Virus record (IMG/VR): IMGVR_UViG_3300042350_002123
Span: 1-42,604 of that record
DNA from: a virus
Length of the DNA: 42,604 bases
Strand: one strand, 5' to 3'
Shown here: positions 36,010 to 42,604 of the stretch, in pieces
How positions within the stretch are numbered: position 1 is the stretch's first letter
Layout: each line of letters opens with the position of its first letter
Made by a program: the position numbers and the translations under genes
Notes under the pieces: model-generated
The model's database searches: none
What the model was told of the DNA's origin: nothing
What the model saw: the letters and a program-made list of their open reading frames with translations, nothing else

Positions 36010-36128
36010 TTTCAGAACTCATTCCCGTTATCGGTTATCATCAAGCAATGTTAATGTCTGGCTATTCAGAATATCAGATTCAACAAATTATTAAAGGATC
36101 TACTTATGAACCAATTTCACAAGAGTAA
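36006..36128 (+). CDS. Hypothetical protein, 40 aa
   Basis: ATG 36006 overlaps the upstream TGA. Short and mostly hydrophobic/Gln-rich (MISELIPVIGYHQAMLMSGY). The next gene (36106) starts inside it. Confidence 0.5.
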   Translation: MISELIPVIGYHQAMLMSGYSEYQIQQIIKGSTYEPISQE

Positions 36129-36291
36129 TAAGAATAGAGTTTTCTTTGGTGTTTGTGGAGGACTAGCAGAAAGTCTAGGGTTAGATGTTTCTGTAGTTAG
36201 GCTGGGATTTGTTGCTGGTGCGATTTTCACCGGAAGTATTCTTTTCTGGGCATATTTACTAATGGCTCTGGTTCTTCCAACAGAGGATTAA
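36106..36291 (+). CDS. PspC-domain membrane protein, 61 aa
   Basis: Contains the PspC core: GVCGGLAESLGLDVSVVRLGFV, then a GSILFWAYLLMALVLP helix. PspC proteins in bacteria act in the phage-shock membrane-stress response. A phage copy could interfere with, or imitate, that response (inference). ATG 36106 lies inside the previous small gene; a phosphoesterase follows 4 nt after its stop. Confidence 0.85.
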   Translation: MNQFHKSNKNRVFFGVCGGLAESLGLDVSVVRLGFVAGAIFTGSILFWAYLLMALVLPTED

Positions 36292-36295
36292 TTTA

Positions 36296-36916
36296 ATGGA
36301 TAAGATAGTTGATGGTCAGAAAGTATTTTTTACTGCTGATCTTCACCTGGGACATAGGAATATTATAGGATATTGTAATCGTCCATTTTCTACTGGTGGA
36401 GAGATGGACGCTAAAATTATTTCTTCTATAAACGAAACAGTTGGACAAAACGATATTCTTTATATTATAGGAGATTTCTGTCATAAGGGTGGAACTGCTC
36501 TCTCATATAGAGAAAGAATAGTTTGTGAGAATGTTCACATTATTCTTGGTAATCATGATGAACCAACTAAGTTTACTAGTGGATTTTCTAGTGTGTCTGA
36601 TCAGAAAATGATTCTGTATGTTAATCAAAAGATATTTATGTGTCATTATCCTATGAGAAGTTGGTCTGGTAGCTATAGGAAAAGTTGGATGCTTTATGGT
36701 CATGTTCATGGCAGACTGCATCGTGAGGACGTTGCTTCTGGAACGCTCACTCTTGATGTAGGGGTCGATAATAAAAGAGATGGGGTGGAGTTTGGTACTC
36801 CTTGGAGCTTTAAAGACGTTCAACAGCAATTTCTGGCGAGAACGAAAAAAATTTCAAGGTCGCCCATTGACAGTGACGATACTATGTTGTACAATCGAAG
36901 GAACAACGCAAGGTAA
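36296..36916 (+). CDS. Calcineurin-like phosphoesterase (second), 206 aa
   Basis: Metal-binding motifs are complete: DLHLGH (15-20), GDFCH (59-63), GNHDE (85-89), CHYP (116-119) and GHVHG (135-139). It is distantly related in layout to the gene at 16453. The last residues (about 195-206) lie over a promoter. It is probably a nucleotide phosphatase or phosphodiesterase; the substrate is unknown. The frame ends 58 nt before the next gene. Confidence 0.88.
   Translation: MDKIVDGQKVFFTADLHLGHRNIIGYCNRPFSTGGEMDAKIISSINETVGQNDILYIIGDFCHKGGTALSYRERIVCENVHIILGNHDEPTKFTSGFSSVSDQKMILYVNQKIFMCHYPMRSWSGSYRKSWMLYGHVHGRLHREDVASGTLTLDVGVDNKRDGVEFGTPWSFKDVQQQFLARTKKISRSPIDSDDTMLYNRRNNAR
36867..36895 (+). 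promoter_or_regulatory. Promoter
   Basis: -35 TTGACA (36867-36872, inside the phosphoesterase gene), 17-nt spacer with ACGATA, -10 TACAAT (36890-36895). It drives the gene at 36974 and perhaps the tRNA beyond. Confidence 0.85.
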
Positions 36917-36973
36917 GATCAGTCGCTTGACTGAGCCTTGGTTGTAGATTGGTTAAGAATTTGGAGGTTGATT

Positions 36974-37258
36974 ATGGCTGAAGTTACTACTACTGAGAAG
37001 CAGAGTCGTGTTCGTTGCAGTGATGACCAGTTCCTTGAGGCAGTTTTTTCCAGCAAGACCTATGCTGAGATTGCCAGTAAGACTGGTCAGAAGGTTGCTA
37101 GTACGATGGCTCGTTATGCTCGTACAAAGGCCGCTCTGGCTAAGAAGGGCATTGAACTGCCAGCGATGGAGCGAGCAAAGCCCACAAAGACTGTGGATAA
37201 TGTCGAGGCTATGGCTGAGACTGTTCGCCGTCTAAAGGCTGCTCATTCTAACGGCTGA
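36974..37258 (+). CDS. HTH-like basic protein, 94 aa
   Basis: ATG 36974 follows TTTGGAGGTTGATT, a strong SD. Basic, with CSDDQFLEAVFSSKTYAEIASKTGQKVASTMARYARTKAALAKKG, in which YAEIASKTGQKVASTMARY reads as a helix-turn-helix. Its base composition and codon use are richer in G and C than the neighbours, as for the DUF932 gene. Likely a DNA-binding regulator. Confidence 0.7.
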   Translation: MAEVTTTEKQSRVRCSDDQFLEAVFSSKTYAEIASKTGQKVASTMARYARTKAALAKKGIELPAMERAKPTKTVDNVEAMAETVRRLKAAHSNG

Positions 37259-37278
37259 GTCTTAGTGTAAACCAAATG

Positions 37279-37360
37279 CTTCCAACTACATCCCTCATAA
37301 ATATTGGTAGAGACACATAGACAAACATCTAACCAATCGTTATGATATGTAGCTTGGAAG
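37279..37360 (+). ncRNA. Long near-perfect hairpin upstream of the interrupted tRNA
   Basis: The stem is built from four blocks in order: CTTCCAA/TTGGAAG, CTACAT/ATGTAG, TCATAA/TTATGA and ATTGGT-AGA/TCT-ACCAAT, with small internal loops or bulges. About 28 pairs form. It is too long and free of T-runs to be a terminator. It lies 5 nt before the tRNA, so it may be an RNA processing signal or a separate ncRNA. Confidence 0.6.
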
Positions 37361-37365
37361 TATAC

Positions 37366-37640
37366 GGGAGCGTAGTCCAACGGCAGAGACAATGGACTTA
37401 TACAATTTGAGTGCTTAAAGAGAAATCTTTGATGTAGAACCTGTCAAATTCGGTGGAGGCTTAACTGCTAATACCGAGCCAAGCTTAATAGAAATATTAT
37501 GAAGGTGTAGAGACTTGACGGCAGGAACCTAAAACGAAAGTTATGGTTAAGATAAAGTCCAGACCACAAACAGAAATGGTAGTGAAAACTATAGTGGCAA
37601 GAAAATCCATCCAGTGTGAGTTCGATTCTCACCGCTCCTA
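37366..37640 (+). tRNA. tRNA interrupted by a group I intron (anticodon UAA)
   Basis: Exon 1 is 37366-37399 and exon 2 is 37602-37640. Acceptor GGGAGCG/CGCTCCT, D stem GTC/GAC, anticodon stem ATGGA/TCCAT, T stem GTGAG/CTCAC with loop TTCGATT. Spliced loop CTTAAAA gives anticodon UAA (UUA, Leu). The variable loop is short (5 nt), unlike normal class II tRNA-Leu, so the amino acid identity is not certain. Confidence 0.85.
37400..37601 (+). other. Group I self-splicing intron (202 nt)
   Basis: The 5' splice follows a U that forms the required U-G pair in P1 (exon GGACTT with intron GAGTGC), and the intron ends in G (37601). The core is present: TCGGT/ACCGA in the P4-P5 region, GAGCCAAGC, and the P7 pair GACTT (37512-37516) with AAGTC (37555-37559) in the AGAGACTTGACGG and AAGATAAAGTCC contexts. 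It interrupts the anticodon after U34, the same site as the cyanobacterial tRNA-Leu(UAA) intron. There is no endonuclease gene inside. Confidence 0.87.
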
Positions 37641-37669
37641 CTTAATCCTTTTTAAATGAGTTTACTCTT

Positions 37670-37900
37670 ATGACATTCGACCACTGGATAAATGAAGTTG
37701 AAGGATATAGCGTCAGACACGAAAGAGCTATAAGCGACATAAGAAATTGTGTTGCAAAAGGAAAGACTGACGATATAATCAAATGGTTGATGGCAGCGTA
37801 TGCTATGGGCCATGAACAAGGTTATGATGTTGGATATTATGATGCTAATGAAGAATGTCAAGAAAAGTTTGATGAATATCGAATGGGAGATGACTTTTAA
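37670..37900 (+). CDS. Hypothetical protein, 76 aa
   Basis: ATG 37670, 30 nt after the tRNA; no strong SD. Helical with an AYAMGHEQGYDVGYYDANEECQEKF segment, loosely like the small helical proteins at 12715 and 15827. Function unknown. Confidence 0.65.
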   Translation: MTFDHWINEVEGYSVRHERAISDIRNCVAKGKTDDIIKWLMAAYAMGHEQGYDVGYYDANEECQEKFDEYRMGDDF

Positions 37901-37903
37901 TTT

Positions 37904-38122
37904 ATGACATATAATCTATACAATCTAACTAAAGAAGAAATTAAGATAGCAATTATTCAATATATTGTTGAGAACAAAAAGATTTCTACTAGTTCAGAAG
38001 TTTCCATAATGGAGAATAAGTATGATATTAGATTCATCGTTGAAGATACTTATCAGAAGGACAGTTTGACAGGCTTCTATAAGCCTGAATTTAAGGGAGC
38101 AGAAATTACTGTCTTAGAATGA
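37904..38122 (+). CDS. Hypothetical protein, 72 aa
   Basis: ATG 37904 follows the previous stop by 3 nt. Helical N-terminus (LTKEEIKIAIIQYIVENKK), then beta strands. Resembles the phage protein at 12051 in the DIRFIVED / FDFVVIN region, perhaps by distant paralogy. Overlaps the next gene by ATGA. Confidence 0.65.
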   Translation: MTYNLYNLTKEEIKIAIIQYIVENKKISTSSEVSIMENKYDIRFIVEDTYQKDSLTGFYKPEFKGAEITVLE

Positions 38123-38352
38123 ACGGATCTTTTAGTCTACCAAAAGCCAAGAATGGTTGTGATGTTATTCCAAGACTTGGCGAACTCTTCTTATACCAGT
38201 ATGATAGCATTGCTGAGTTGTGGGATACAAGAATTGGAGATGGCAAAACACCAGCAAAAGACCTGCCTCGTTTAGCTAACCATGATATATACGAAAGAGT
38301 AGCTAAATTGGAAAGAGAAATAGAACAGCTAAAGAATGATCGAAGAATATGA
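38119..38352 (+). CDS. Small protein with IGDGKTP motif, 77 aa
   Basis: Contains GELFLYQYDSIAELWDTRIGDGKTPAKDLPRL, the short motif found in phage tail-fibre repeats (IGDGKTP...LP), and a C-terminal coiled coil. As a stand-alone 77-aa protein it may be a fibre chaperone or a stray repeat. ATG 38119 overlaps the previous stop. Overlaps the next gene by 17 nt. Confidence 0.65.
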   Translation: MNGSFSLPKAKNGCDVIPRLGELFLYQYDSIAELWDTRIGDGKTPAKDLPRLANHDIYERVAKLEREIEQLKNDRRI

Positions 38353-38746
38353 AAATTGGGAAGATGGAATAAGAAGGACATTTATAGAACTAGCAACTTA
38401 TATGGAAAAACACGCTAATCCTCTTGAGAGTATTATTGATTTTGCTTGGGCTTCTGGGGCTGATCTTTTCTTTGTGCAAAATGCCAAAGATGAATTGAAA
38501 AAACTAAAAGAGAAAAATAAAGAATGGGCTGAAGAAGTCTATAGAGCTAATGAATTTGCTGTTGAACAGACAAACGAATACTTGGAAGTGTCTCAGCAGA
38601 TGCAGTCTTTAAAAGATTCTCTTGATAAGCCTGTTGCTTGGGCCAGAATTAATGGTCGTGGTGATTTGTTTGATTTAAGAACTCAAAACAACCCTTATGT
38701 TGATCAAAATACTGTAATTCCTCTTTATAGGAAAAATGATGGGTAA
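38336..38746 (+). CDS. Coiled-coil protein with conserved C-terminus, 136 aa
   Basis: ATG 38336 overlaps the previous gene. A long coiled coil (residues 50-95) is followed by PVAWARINGRGDLFDLRTQNNPYVDQNTVIPLYR, a C-terminal motif I recall from many phage proteins of unknown function. Possibly an anchoring or scaffold module. Confidence 0.7.
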   Translation: MIEEYENWEDGIRRTFIELATYMEKHANPLESIIDFAWASGADLFFVQNAKDELKKLKEKNKEWAEEVYRANEFAVEQTNEYLEVSQQMQSLKDSLDKPVAWARINGRGDLFDLRTQNNPYVDQNTVIPLYRKNDG

Positions 38747-39059
38747 TACTCTTTGTAATGGTAGGATTAAGAATAATAATCCCAAATCTCCCATAGAATA
38801 TTTTTTACTGGTTACTGTAAGAGAATATAGTGATTATGAGGGAGGTACTTATATAGATGAAATCAGAACATCTGCGGAATTTTTAGAAAAAGAAAAGGAT
38901 GCTTATGATGACCCCTTTTATCAAATATATGGATCAGTACCAGTTGATAGTGATGGTCTACCGGGAACTGTTTTTCTTGGAGAGTTTCATTCTATAGATA
39001 AGGCAAAAGCTTTTCTATATAATATAACTGGTGAAATTCCTCAAGTTATCTCTTATTAA
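38736..39059 (+). CDS. Hypothetical protein, 107 aa
   Basis: ATG 38736 or 38739. Mixed alpha/beta, acidic, with a VREYSDYEGGTYIDEI segment and a GSVPVDSDGLPGTVFLGEF segment. No family recognised. Ends 2 nt before the next gene. Confidence 0.65.
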   Translation: MMGNTLCNGRIKNNNPKSPIEYFLLVTVREYSDYEGGTYIDEIRTSAEFLEKEKDAYDDPFYQIYGSVPVDSDGLPGTVFLGEFHSIDKAKAFLYNITGEIPQVISY

Positions 39060-39060
39060 T

Positions 39061-39585
39061 ATGGTAAGTACAAAATATAAAGTTGATTTATCTGACTACT
39101 ATAGTGAAAACGGTGGTTATTGTACTTTGTTTAAAGTCTCTAATGAACCATCTTTAGGATTCAAAGAATTTATTTCTAAGTCTAGAGCATCATACGCCAG
39201 ACAAATTCAGTCCAAATTAAGTAGTTATGATCTTGCTCCCAAGGTCTGTTCTGAATTGTGCAAAATGAGGTACGAGCCTTTCTTTCCTCATAAAATAAGT
39301 GGTTGGGGATATGTTACTGAACTGGCTAAAGAAAGTAGCGAAAAAACTAAGCTATGGAAAATACAAGAATTAGTAGAATCTATATATGACAAAACAAAGT
39401 TAAAATTTTGGGACTGTCACACAAAAAATATTGGTTATATTATAAGAGACGGTAAAGCTAAATTGGTTTGCATCGACACGGGTAAAGAAACCTGGGATGG
39501 TTATGCTAATTATTTTGGAAATTCTGATCCCGGCCCAAAATGTTCATATTGTTTAAAATACCAATGTAAGTGTGAAGGAATTTAA
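39061..39585 (+). CDS. Kinase-like protein with zinc tail, 174 aa
   Basis: ATG 39061 follows a TTATTAAT stretch. Residues 118-123 (DCHTKN, D118/N123) resemble the catalytic loop and 138-141 (IDTG) resemble the metal-binding DFG-like loop of protein kinase or aminoglycoside phosphotransferase folds. The N-terminal ATP-binding lobe is short and degenerate. The C-terminus has CSYC...CKC (161-171), probably a zinc knuckle. It could be an active small kinase or a pseudokinase. Function not proven. Confidence 0.6.
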   Translation: MVSTKYKVDLSDYYSENGGYCTLFKVSNEPSLGFKEFISKSRASYARQIQSKLSSYDLAPKVCSELCKMRYEPFFPHKISGWGYVTELAKESSEKTKLWKIQELVESIYDKTKLKFWDCHTKNIGYIIRDGKAKLVCIDTGKETWDGYANYFGNSDPGPKCSYCLKYQCKCEGI

Positions 39586-39586
39586 A

Positions 39587-39913
39587 ATGCCATATATCAA
39601 AGAACAAGATAGAAAAATACTAGATAATCATATAGATAGTTTAATTTTTGTATTTAAATGCTCCTTAGAGGGAGAAATTTGCCAACAACAAAACTTGACA
39701 GACAATCAAACAATGATGCTTTTAGGTAAAATTAACTATTGTTTTTCTCGAATATTAGGTGGGATTATGGGAGACATTTCATACTCCAAGATTGCTATGA
39801 TTACTGGTGTATTAGAGAATATTAAGCAAGAATTTTATCGTCGTGCAGCAAGCTCATACGAAGATAAGAAGATTATTGAAAATGGAGATATTAAAGAATA
39901 TAAACGTCTATAA
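39587..39913 (+). CDS. DUF6899-like protein, 108 aa
   Basis: ATG 39587 follows GAAGGAATTTAAA. The MPYIKEQDRKILD start and the ending RRAASSYEDKKIIENGDIKEY match the DUF6899 pattern: MPYI-x-x-x-x-R...YE-x-K-x-x-x-NGD. A small helical phage protein of unknown role. No neighbour suggests a function. Confidence 0.75.
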   Translation: MPYIKEQDRKILDNHIDSLIFVFKCSLEGEICQQQNLTDNQTMMLLGKINYCFSRILGGIMGDISYSKIAMITGVLENIKQEFYRRAASSYEDKKIIENGDIKEYKRL

Positions 39914-39926
39914 TAGGTAACTACTT

Positions 39927-40226
39927 ATGTCAAGAGATATTGAGAATATTAACAAAGAGATAATCAAAGCTAATAAAGAGATACATCAAATAGAAGACAA
40001 TCTTTCAAAAGATATTAGCGAGTTAAAGAAACTTATCAAAAATCTAGACAAAAAAGTAGATCTTGTTCTTAATAAAATTCAAGAATTTGAAGTTGTTATG
40101 GACGCAATTGAATTAATGGAGGAACAAATAGACGAAGAAGAAGAAGAAGATGAATATAATACAGAATGGAATCCTTATGAAGATGAGGATTTTGATCCAG
40201 GCGATTATGATAATGAAGATAACTAA
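39927..40226 (+). CDS. Coiled-coil protein with acidic tail, 99 aa
   Basis: Residues 1-65 are a continuous coiled coil with many Ile/Leu heptad positions; 70-99 is an almost pure Glu/Asp tail ending PGDYDNEDN. Could act as an oligomerising or protein-interaction factor. TAATG coupling to the next gene. Confidence 0.7.
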   Translation: MSRDIENINKEIIKANKEIHQIEDNLSKDISELKKLIKNLDKKVDLVLNKIQEFEVVMDAIELMEEQIDEEEEEDEYNTEWNPYEDEDFDPGDYDNEDN

Positions 40227-40477
40227 TGGCTAGTTTAGCTCTACTAGTAACAATTATTTTTTTATCTGTGCTAATTATAGGGCCAATGAGTTATCTTTTG
40301 TCATTATTTGATTGGATGCCAAAGTTTGTTGTATGGATTATGGGACTTCTTTGCATACTTGTCGGAGGGATGACATTCACTTTGCCAGTGCCATTTTTAA
40401 AAGTTTTGGGTCTGATAGACATAGCTATCGGTTTTAAAATAATCTCAGACAGACAACAAAAGAAAAGTGATGCTTGA
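40226..40477 (+). CDS. Membrane protein, 83 aa
   Basis: ATG 40226 overlaps the previous stop. Two to three hydrophobic helices (residues 3-25, 33-50, 57-72) and a basic C-terminus (ISDRQQKKSDA). Small integral membrane protein; the TGA lies in the next promoter. Confidence 0.7.
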   Translation: MASLALLVTIIFLSVLIIGPMSYLLSLFDWMPKFVVWIMGLLCILVGGMTFTLPVPFLKVLGLIDIAIGFKIISDRQQKKSDA

Positions 40478-40502
40478 CAAGATGGTTTGCCGATGGTATA
40501 CT
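40474..40502 (+). promoter_or_regulatory. Promoter for the GHKL ATPase gene
   Basis: -35 TTGACA (40474-40479), 17-nt spacer with CCGATG close to the -10, -10 TATACT (40497-40502). The start codon is 41 nt downstream. Confidence 0.85.
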
Positions 40503-40542
40503 TGAGCCATCACAGGAACGATAACACTTTTGGAGAATACAG

Positions 40543-42604
40543 ATGAAGTTGGCAGATAGGACGATTGAGACTCACAGCGTTGGAGTTGCAAGCAGGAATC
40601 AGTTCAATATTGCTCAGACGAGCAAAATGTTTAAAATCCTTTCAGACTCTCTTTACTCTGATAAGGTTATGGCTGCGATTCGTGAGCTTTCTACTAATGC
40701 TTATGATAGTCATATCTCTGCCGGGAATAAGAATCCCTTTAAGGTGACTTTGCCTACCGCTGCCAATCCTACCTTCGTAGTCAGAGATTATGGCACTGGT
40801 CTTAGTCAGGCCGATATGGAGGACTTGTATACAACTTATGGTGCGTCCAACAAGAATGATAGTAATGATTTTGTTGGTTGTCTTGGTCTAGGGTCTAAGA
40901 GTCCCTTCGCGTATACCAAGAGTTTCACCACGGCATCATATTACAACGGTAAGAAGTATACCTATATTGCTGCGATTGACGAGAGCGGAGTGCCTACTCT
41001 GAATCTTTTCAATACTTCAGATACGTCTGAGCCTAATGGTCTTGAAATTAGTTTCGCTGTTAAGCAGCATGATTTCCAAGAGTTTACCGACAAGGCTAAG
41101 AGAATCTTCCACTATTTCCGCATGAAACCCATCCTTGAAGGTGGTATCGGAAATAATCTGCAAGATCATAAGTATAGTAATACCAACATCATCATTAGTG
41201 GTGAAGGTTGGAGGGTATGCCGACTTAATAATGATAATAGTTATTTCCCTAATGGTTATCATCGAATTGATAGTGGTATCGTAGCTATCATGGGCAATAT
41301 CGCTTATCCTGTTCAGACCGCACAGATTGTTGGTCAAGAGAAGGATGAGATGCCCGATCATATTCAGAAGTGGAATAGGGCTTTCCAGAAAGCAGATATT
41401 GATTCTTGGAAGAGTTTCGTTGGAGAGATTCTGAACTCCGGCCTTTATCTTGAGCTTGATTTTGGTATCGGTGAACTGGAAATGGATGTTAGCCGTGAAG
41501 GTTTGCAGTATACTAAAGATGTTATCAAGACACTGCGTAAAAAGACTCAAGAAATTTACATGGAGATGAAGGAAGAATTCTCCAAGAAAATTCAAGCTGC
41601 CCAAAACAAGGTAGAAGCAATTACTTCATACTATGCTATGAATGAATTGGCTGGCGGCTGGGGTGTTGGTGCTACTTGGACTGATCCCAAGGGTAAAGAT
41701 CATCCTATCAACTCTGGCAATGACTTGGAATATAAAATTCCTGCCGGTAAGAGTCTGTACGTTTTTAATTACAAGACTGCTGGCTATCGTTCTCGCCGCC
41801 AAGTTGCTCTGACAGACAGAATCCATCATGAAACTCTTACTGGTAAAGGTTCCTATTACTGGAATAATCAGAAAAAGAAGGGAACGATGGCTTTCTTTGT
41901 CTGCGACGTTGCTAGTGAAGAAAGTGCCAAGAAAATTCTTACAAGATATTGTAATGCAAACGATTGCTTTGCTTATCTGATGATCGACACTAAGGATCAT
42001 ACAAAAAGCGGAGAAGGTTTTGATCAACTGATCGAAGATGTTGGGGCTGGAAATCTGCTCAAGGTTTCAGACTATAAACATCTGACACAAAGTTCTGGCC
42101 CAAGAAAGTCTTACAATAGAAATTCTAATGGTAGTGTTAGTGATCAAGATGTATTCTTTATCCACGGTTATGATAAGGACAGTAAGCAGATTACTAATCC
42201 TTATAATGATGCTACTTGTCTCAGAATTCTTTCAGAAGAACAACTAGAGGATTTTCTGGAACAGGATGAGATTGTGTATGTTCCTATGCTTCGTTATAAG
42301 ACTGAGCCTGAGTCTGGTTATCCTGAGATTAATGACATCGCTATTACTCTTAGTGATGATAAACTCAAGAGTATAGTCAAGGACTTGGTTGGAGATAGTA
42401 AGGTTTATGCTATCAAAACAGCTTTTGCTAAAAAGCTTGAGAAAGACGGATATAATCTTGTTAACTTCAATGATTTCTTGAAGCGTCAACTTAAAGTTGT
42501 TGCTAACAAGCACTTTAAGAATCTTGCTTCTATCAACAAGCTTGTTGAATATTGCAAGAAAGATTTTGCAACTGAAGAAAAGACTACTGGCGGCTATAGA
42601 TATT
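40543..42604 (+). CDS. rIIA-like GHKL ATPase (3' end outside window)
   Basis: The frame runs from ATG 40543 to the window end without a stop (at least 687 residues). The N-terminus has a Bergerat ATPase fold: N-box RELSTNAYDSH (residues 48-57, E48 and N52), G1 DYGTG (82-86), and G2 GCLGLGSKSPF (112-122). After a transducer-like domain it continues as a long helical region, as in T4 rIIA, which affects exclusion and lysis timing. GGAGAATACAG precedes the ATG. Codon use is somewhat richer in G/C than the small genes, consistent with high expression. Exact role not known. Confidence 0.85.
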   Translation, partial: MKLADRTIETHSVGVASRNQFNIAQTSKMFKILSDSLYSDKVMAAIRELSTNAYDSHISAGNKNPFKVTLPTAANPTFVVRDYGTGLSQADMEDLYTTYGASNKNDSNDFVGCLGLGSKSPFAYTKSFTTASYYNGKKYTYIAAIDESGVPTLNLFNTSDTSEPNGLEISFAVKQHDFQEFTDKAKRIFHYFRMKPILEGGIGNNLQDHKYSNTNIIISGEGWRVCRLNNDNSYFPNGYHRIDSGIVAIMGNIAYPVQTAQIVGQEKDEMPDHIQKWNRAFQKADIDSWKSFVGEILNSGLYLELDFGIGELEMDVSREGLQYTKDVIKTLRKKTQEIYMEMKEEFSKKIQAAQNKVEAITSYYAMNELAGGWGVGATWTDPKGKDHPINSGNDLEYKIPAGKSLYVFNYKTAGYRSRRQVALTDRIHHETLTGKGSYYWNNQKKKGTMAFFVCDVASEESAKKILTRYCNANDCFAYLMIDTKDHTKSGEGFDQLIEDVGAGNLLKVSDYKHLTQSSGPRKSYNRNSNGSVSDQDVFFIHGYDKDSKQITNPYNDATCLRILSEEQLEDFLEQDEIVYVPMLRYKTEPESGYPEINDIAITLSDDKLKSIVKDLVGDSKVYAIKTAFAKKLEKDGYNLVNFNDFLKRQLKVVANKHFKNLASINKLVEYCKKDFATEEKTTGGYRY

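Noticed and set aside
41017-42513. Three minus-strand frames of 195, 133 and 89 aa over the 3' part of the window
   Set aside because: They lie opposite the GHKL ATPase gene and follow from its codons; no SD seen.
1-42604. CRISPR array, insertion sequence or integrase
   Set aside because: No array of direct repeats with unique spacers, no transposase or integrase motif, and no terminal inverted repeats were found by reading. R1 and R2 copies are far apart and too variable to be CRISPR repeats.
1-42604. Use of TGA or TAG as sense codons throughout
   Set aside because: Many clear genes end in TGA with ATGA coupling, and several end in TAG. The two interrupted frames (5607, 18662) are isolated cases, so a reassigned code is not supported.

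Overview
The window looks like a slice of a large, AT-rich tailed-phage genome. No other replicon type fits as well: about 110 mostly tiny genes lie almost all on the plus strand, joined by ATGA, TAATG or GTGA overlaps, with no ribosomal or central-metabolism genes. There are eleven tRNA or tRNA-like genes, a tmRNA, scattered HNH endonucleases, and phage enzymes (ThyX, ATP-dependent DNA ligase, endonuclease VII, UV endonuclease, an rIIA-like GHKL ATPase). No virion structural genes are visible, so this is probably the early or host-takeover part of a big, perhaps jumbo, phage. The host cannot be named. Promoters are sigma-70-like, and the intron in the last tRNA sits exactly where the cyanobacterial tRNA-Leu(UAA) intron sits, which is a hint and not proof.

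Layout. 1-5400: small acidic or zinc-ribbon proteins, a tRNA cluster (Thr, Gln, Asn, Ser, Tyr, Glu, Lys and an aberrant tRNA-like element), an HNH endonuclease, a phosphoribosyltransferase-like gene and an unusually GC-rich DUF932 gene closed by a strong terminator. Two families of structured intergenic repeats (R1, four copies; R2, six copies) are interspersed up to 8.75 kb. 5400-9900: tiny membrane, secreted and unknown proteins, tRNA-Gly, and a gene with an in-frame TGA. 9889-10578: the only minus-strand gene, an HNH endonuclease. 10.7-29.5 kb: long runs of translationally coupled small genes with a few recognisable enzymes: ASCH domain, metallophosphoesterase, ThyX, a HEXXH metallopeptidase-like protein, a UvdE-type UV endonuclease and a deaminase-fold protein. 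29.5-32.1 kb: tRNA-Ile, a complete tmRNA gene, an endonuclease VII-like nuclease and the DNA ligase. 32.1-36.9 kb: two HNH endonucleases, an HhH protein, a PspC-domain protein and a second metallophosphoesterase. 37.3-37.6 kb: a long hairpin followed by a tRNA interrupted by a ~202-nt group I intron. 37.7-42.6 kb: small genes including a kinase-like and a DUF6899-like protein, then the start of a GHKL ATPase that runs off the window.

How it works together. Around twenty promoters with TTGAC(A) and TATAAT-like boxes, most with a CGATA motif in the spacer, start short polycistronic units. tRNAs and the tmRNA would support translation. ThyX, the phosphoribosyltransferase-like and deaminase-like proteins point to nucleotide metabolism. 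Ligase, UvdE, endonuclease VII and the HhH protein point to DNA repair and recombination. Most small proteins are unassigned and may be host-takeover factors. All functional statements are by eye from sequence motifs; no database search was run.
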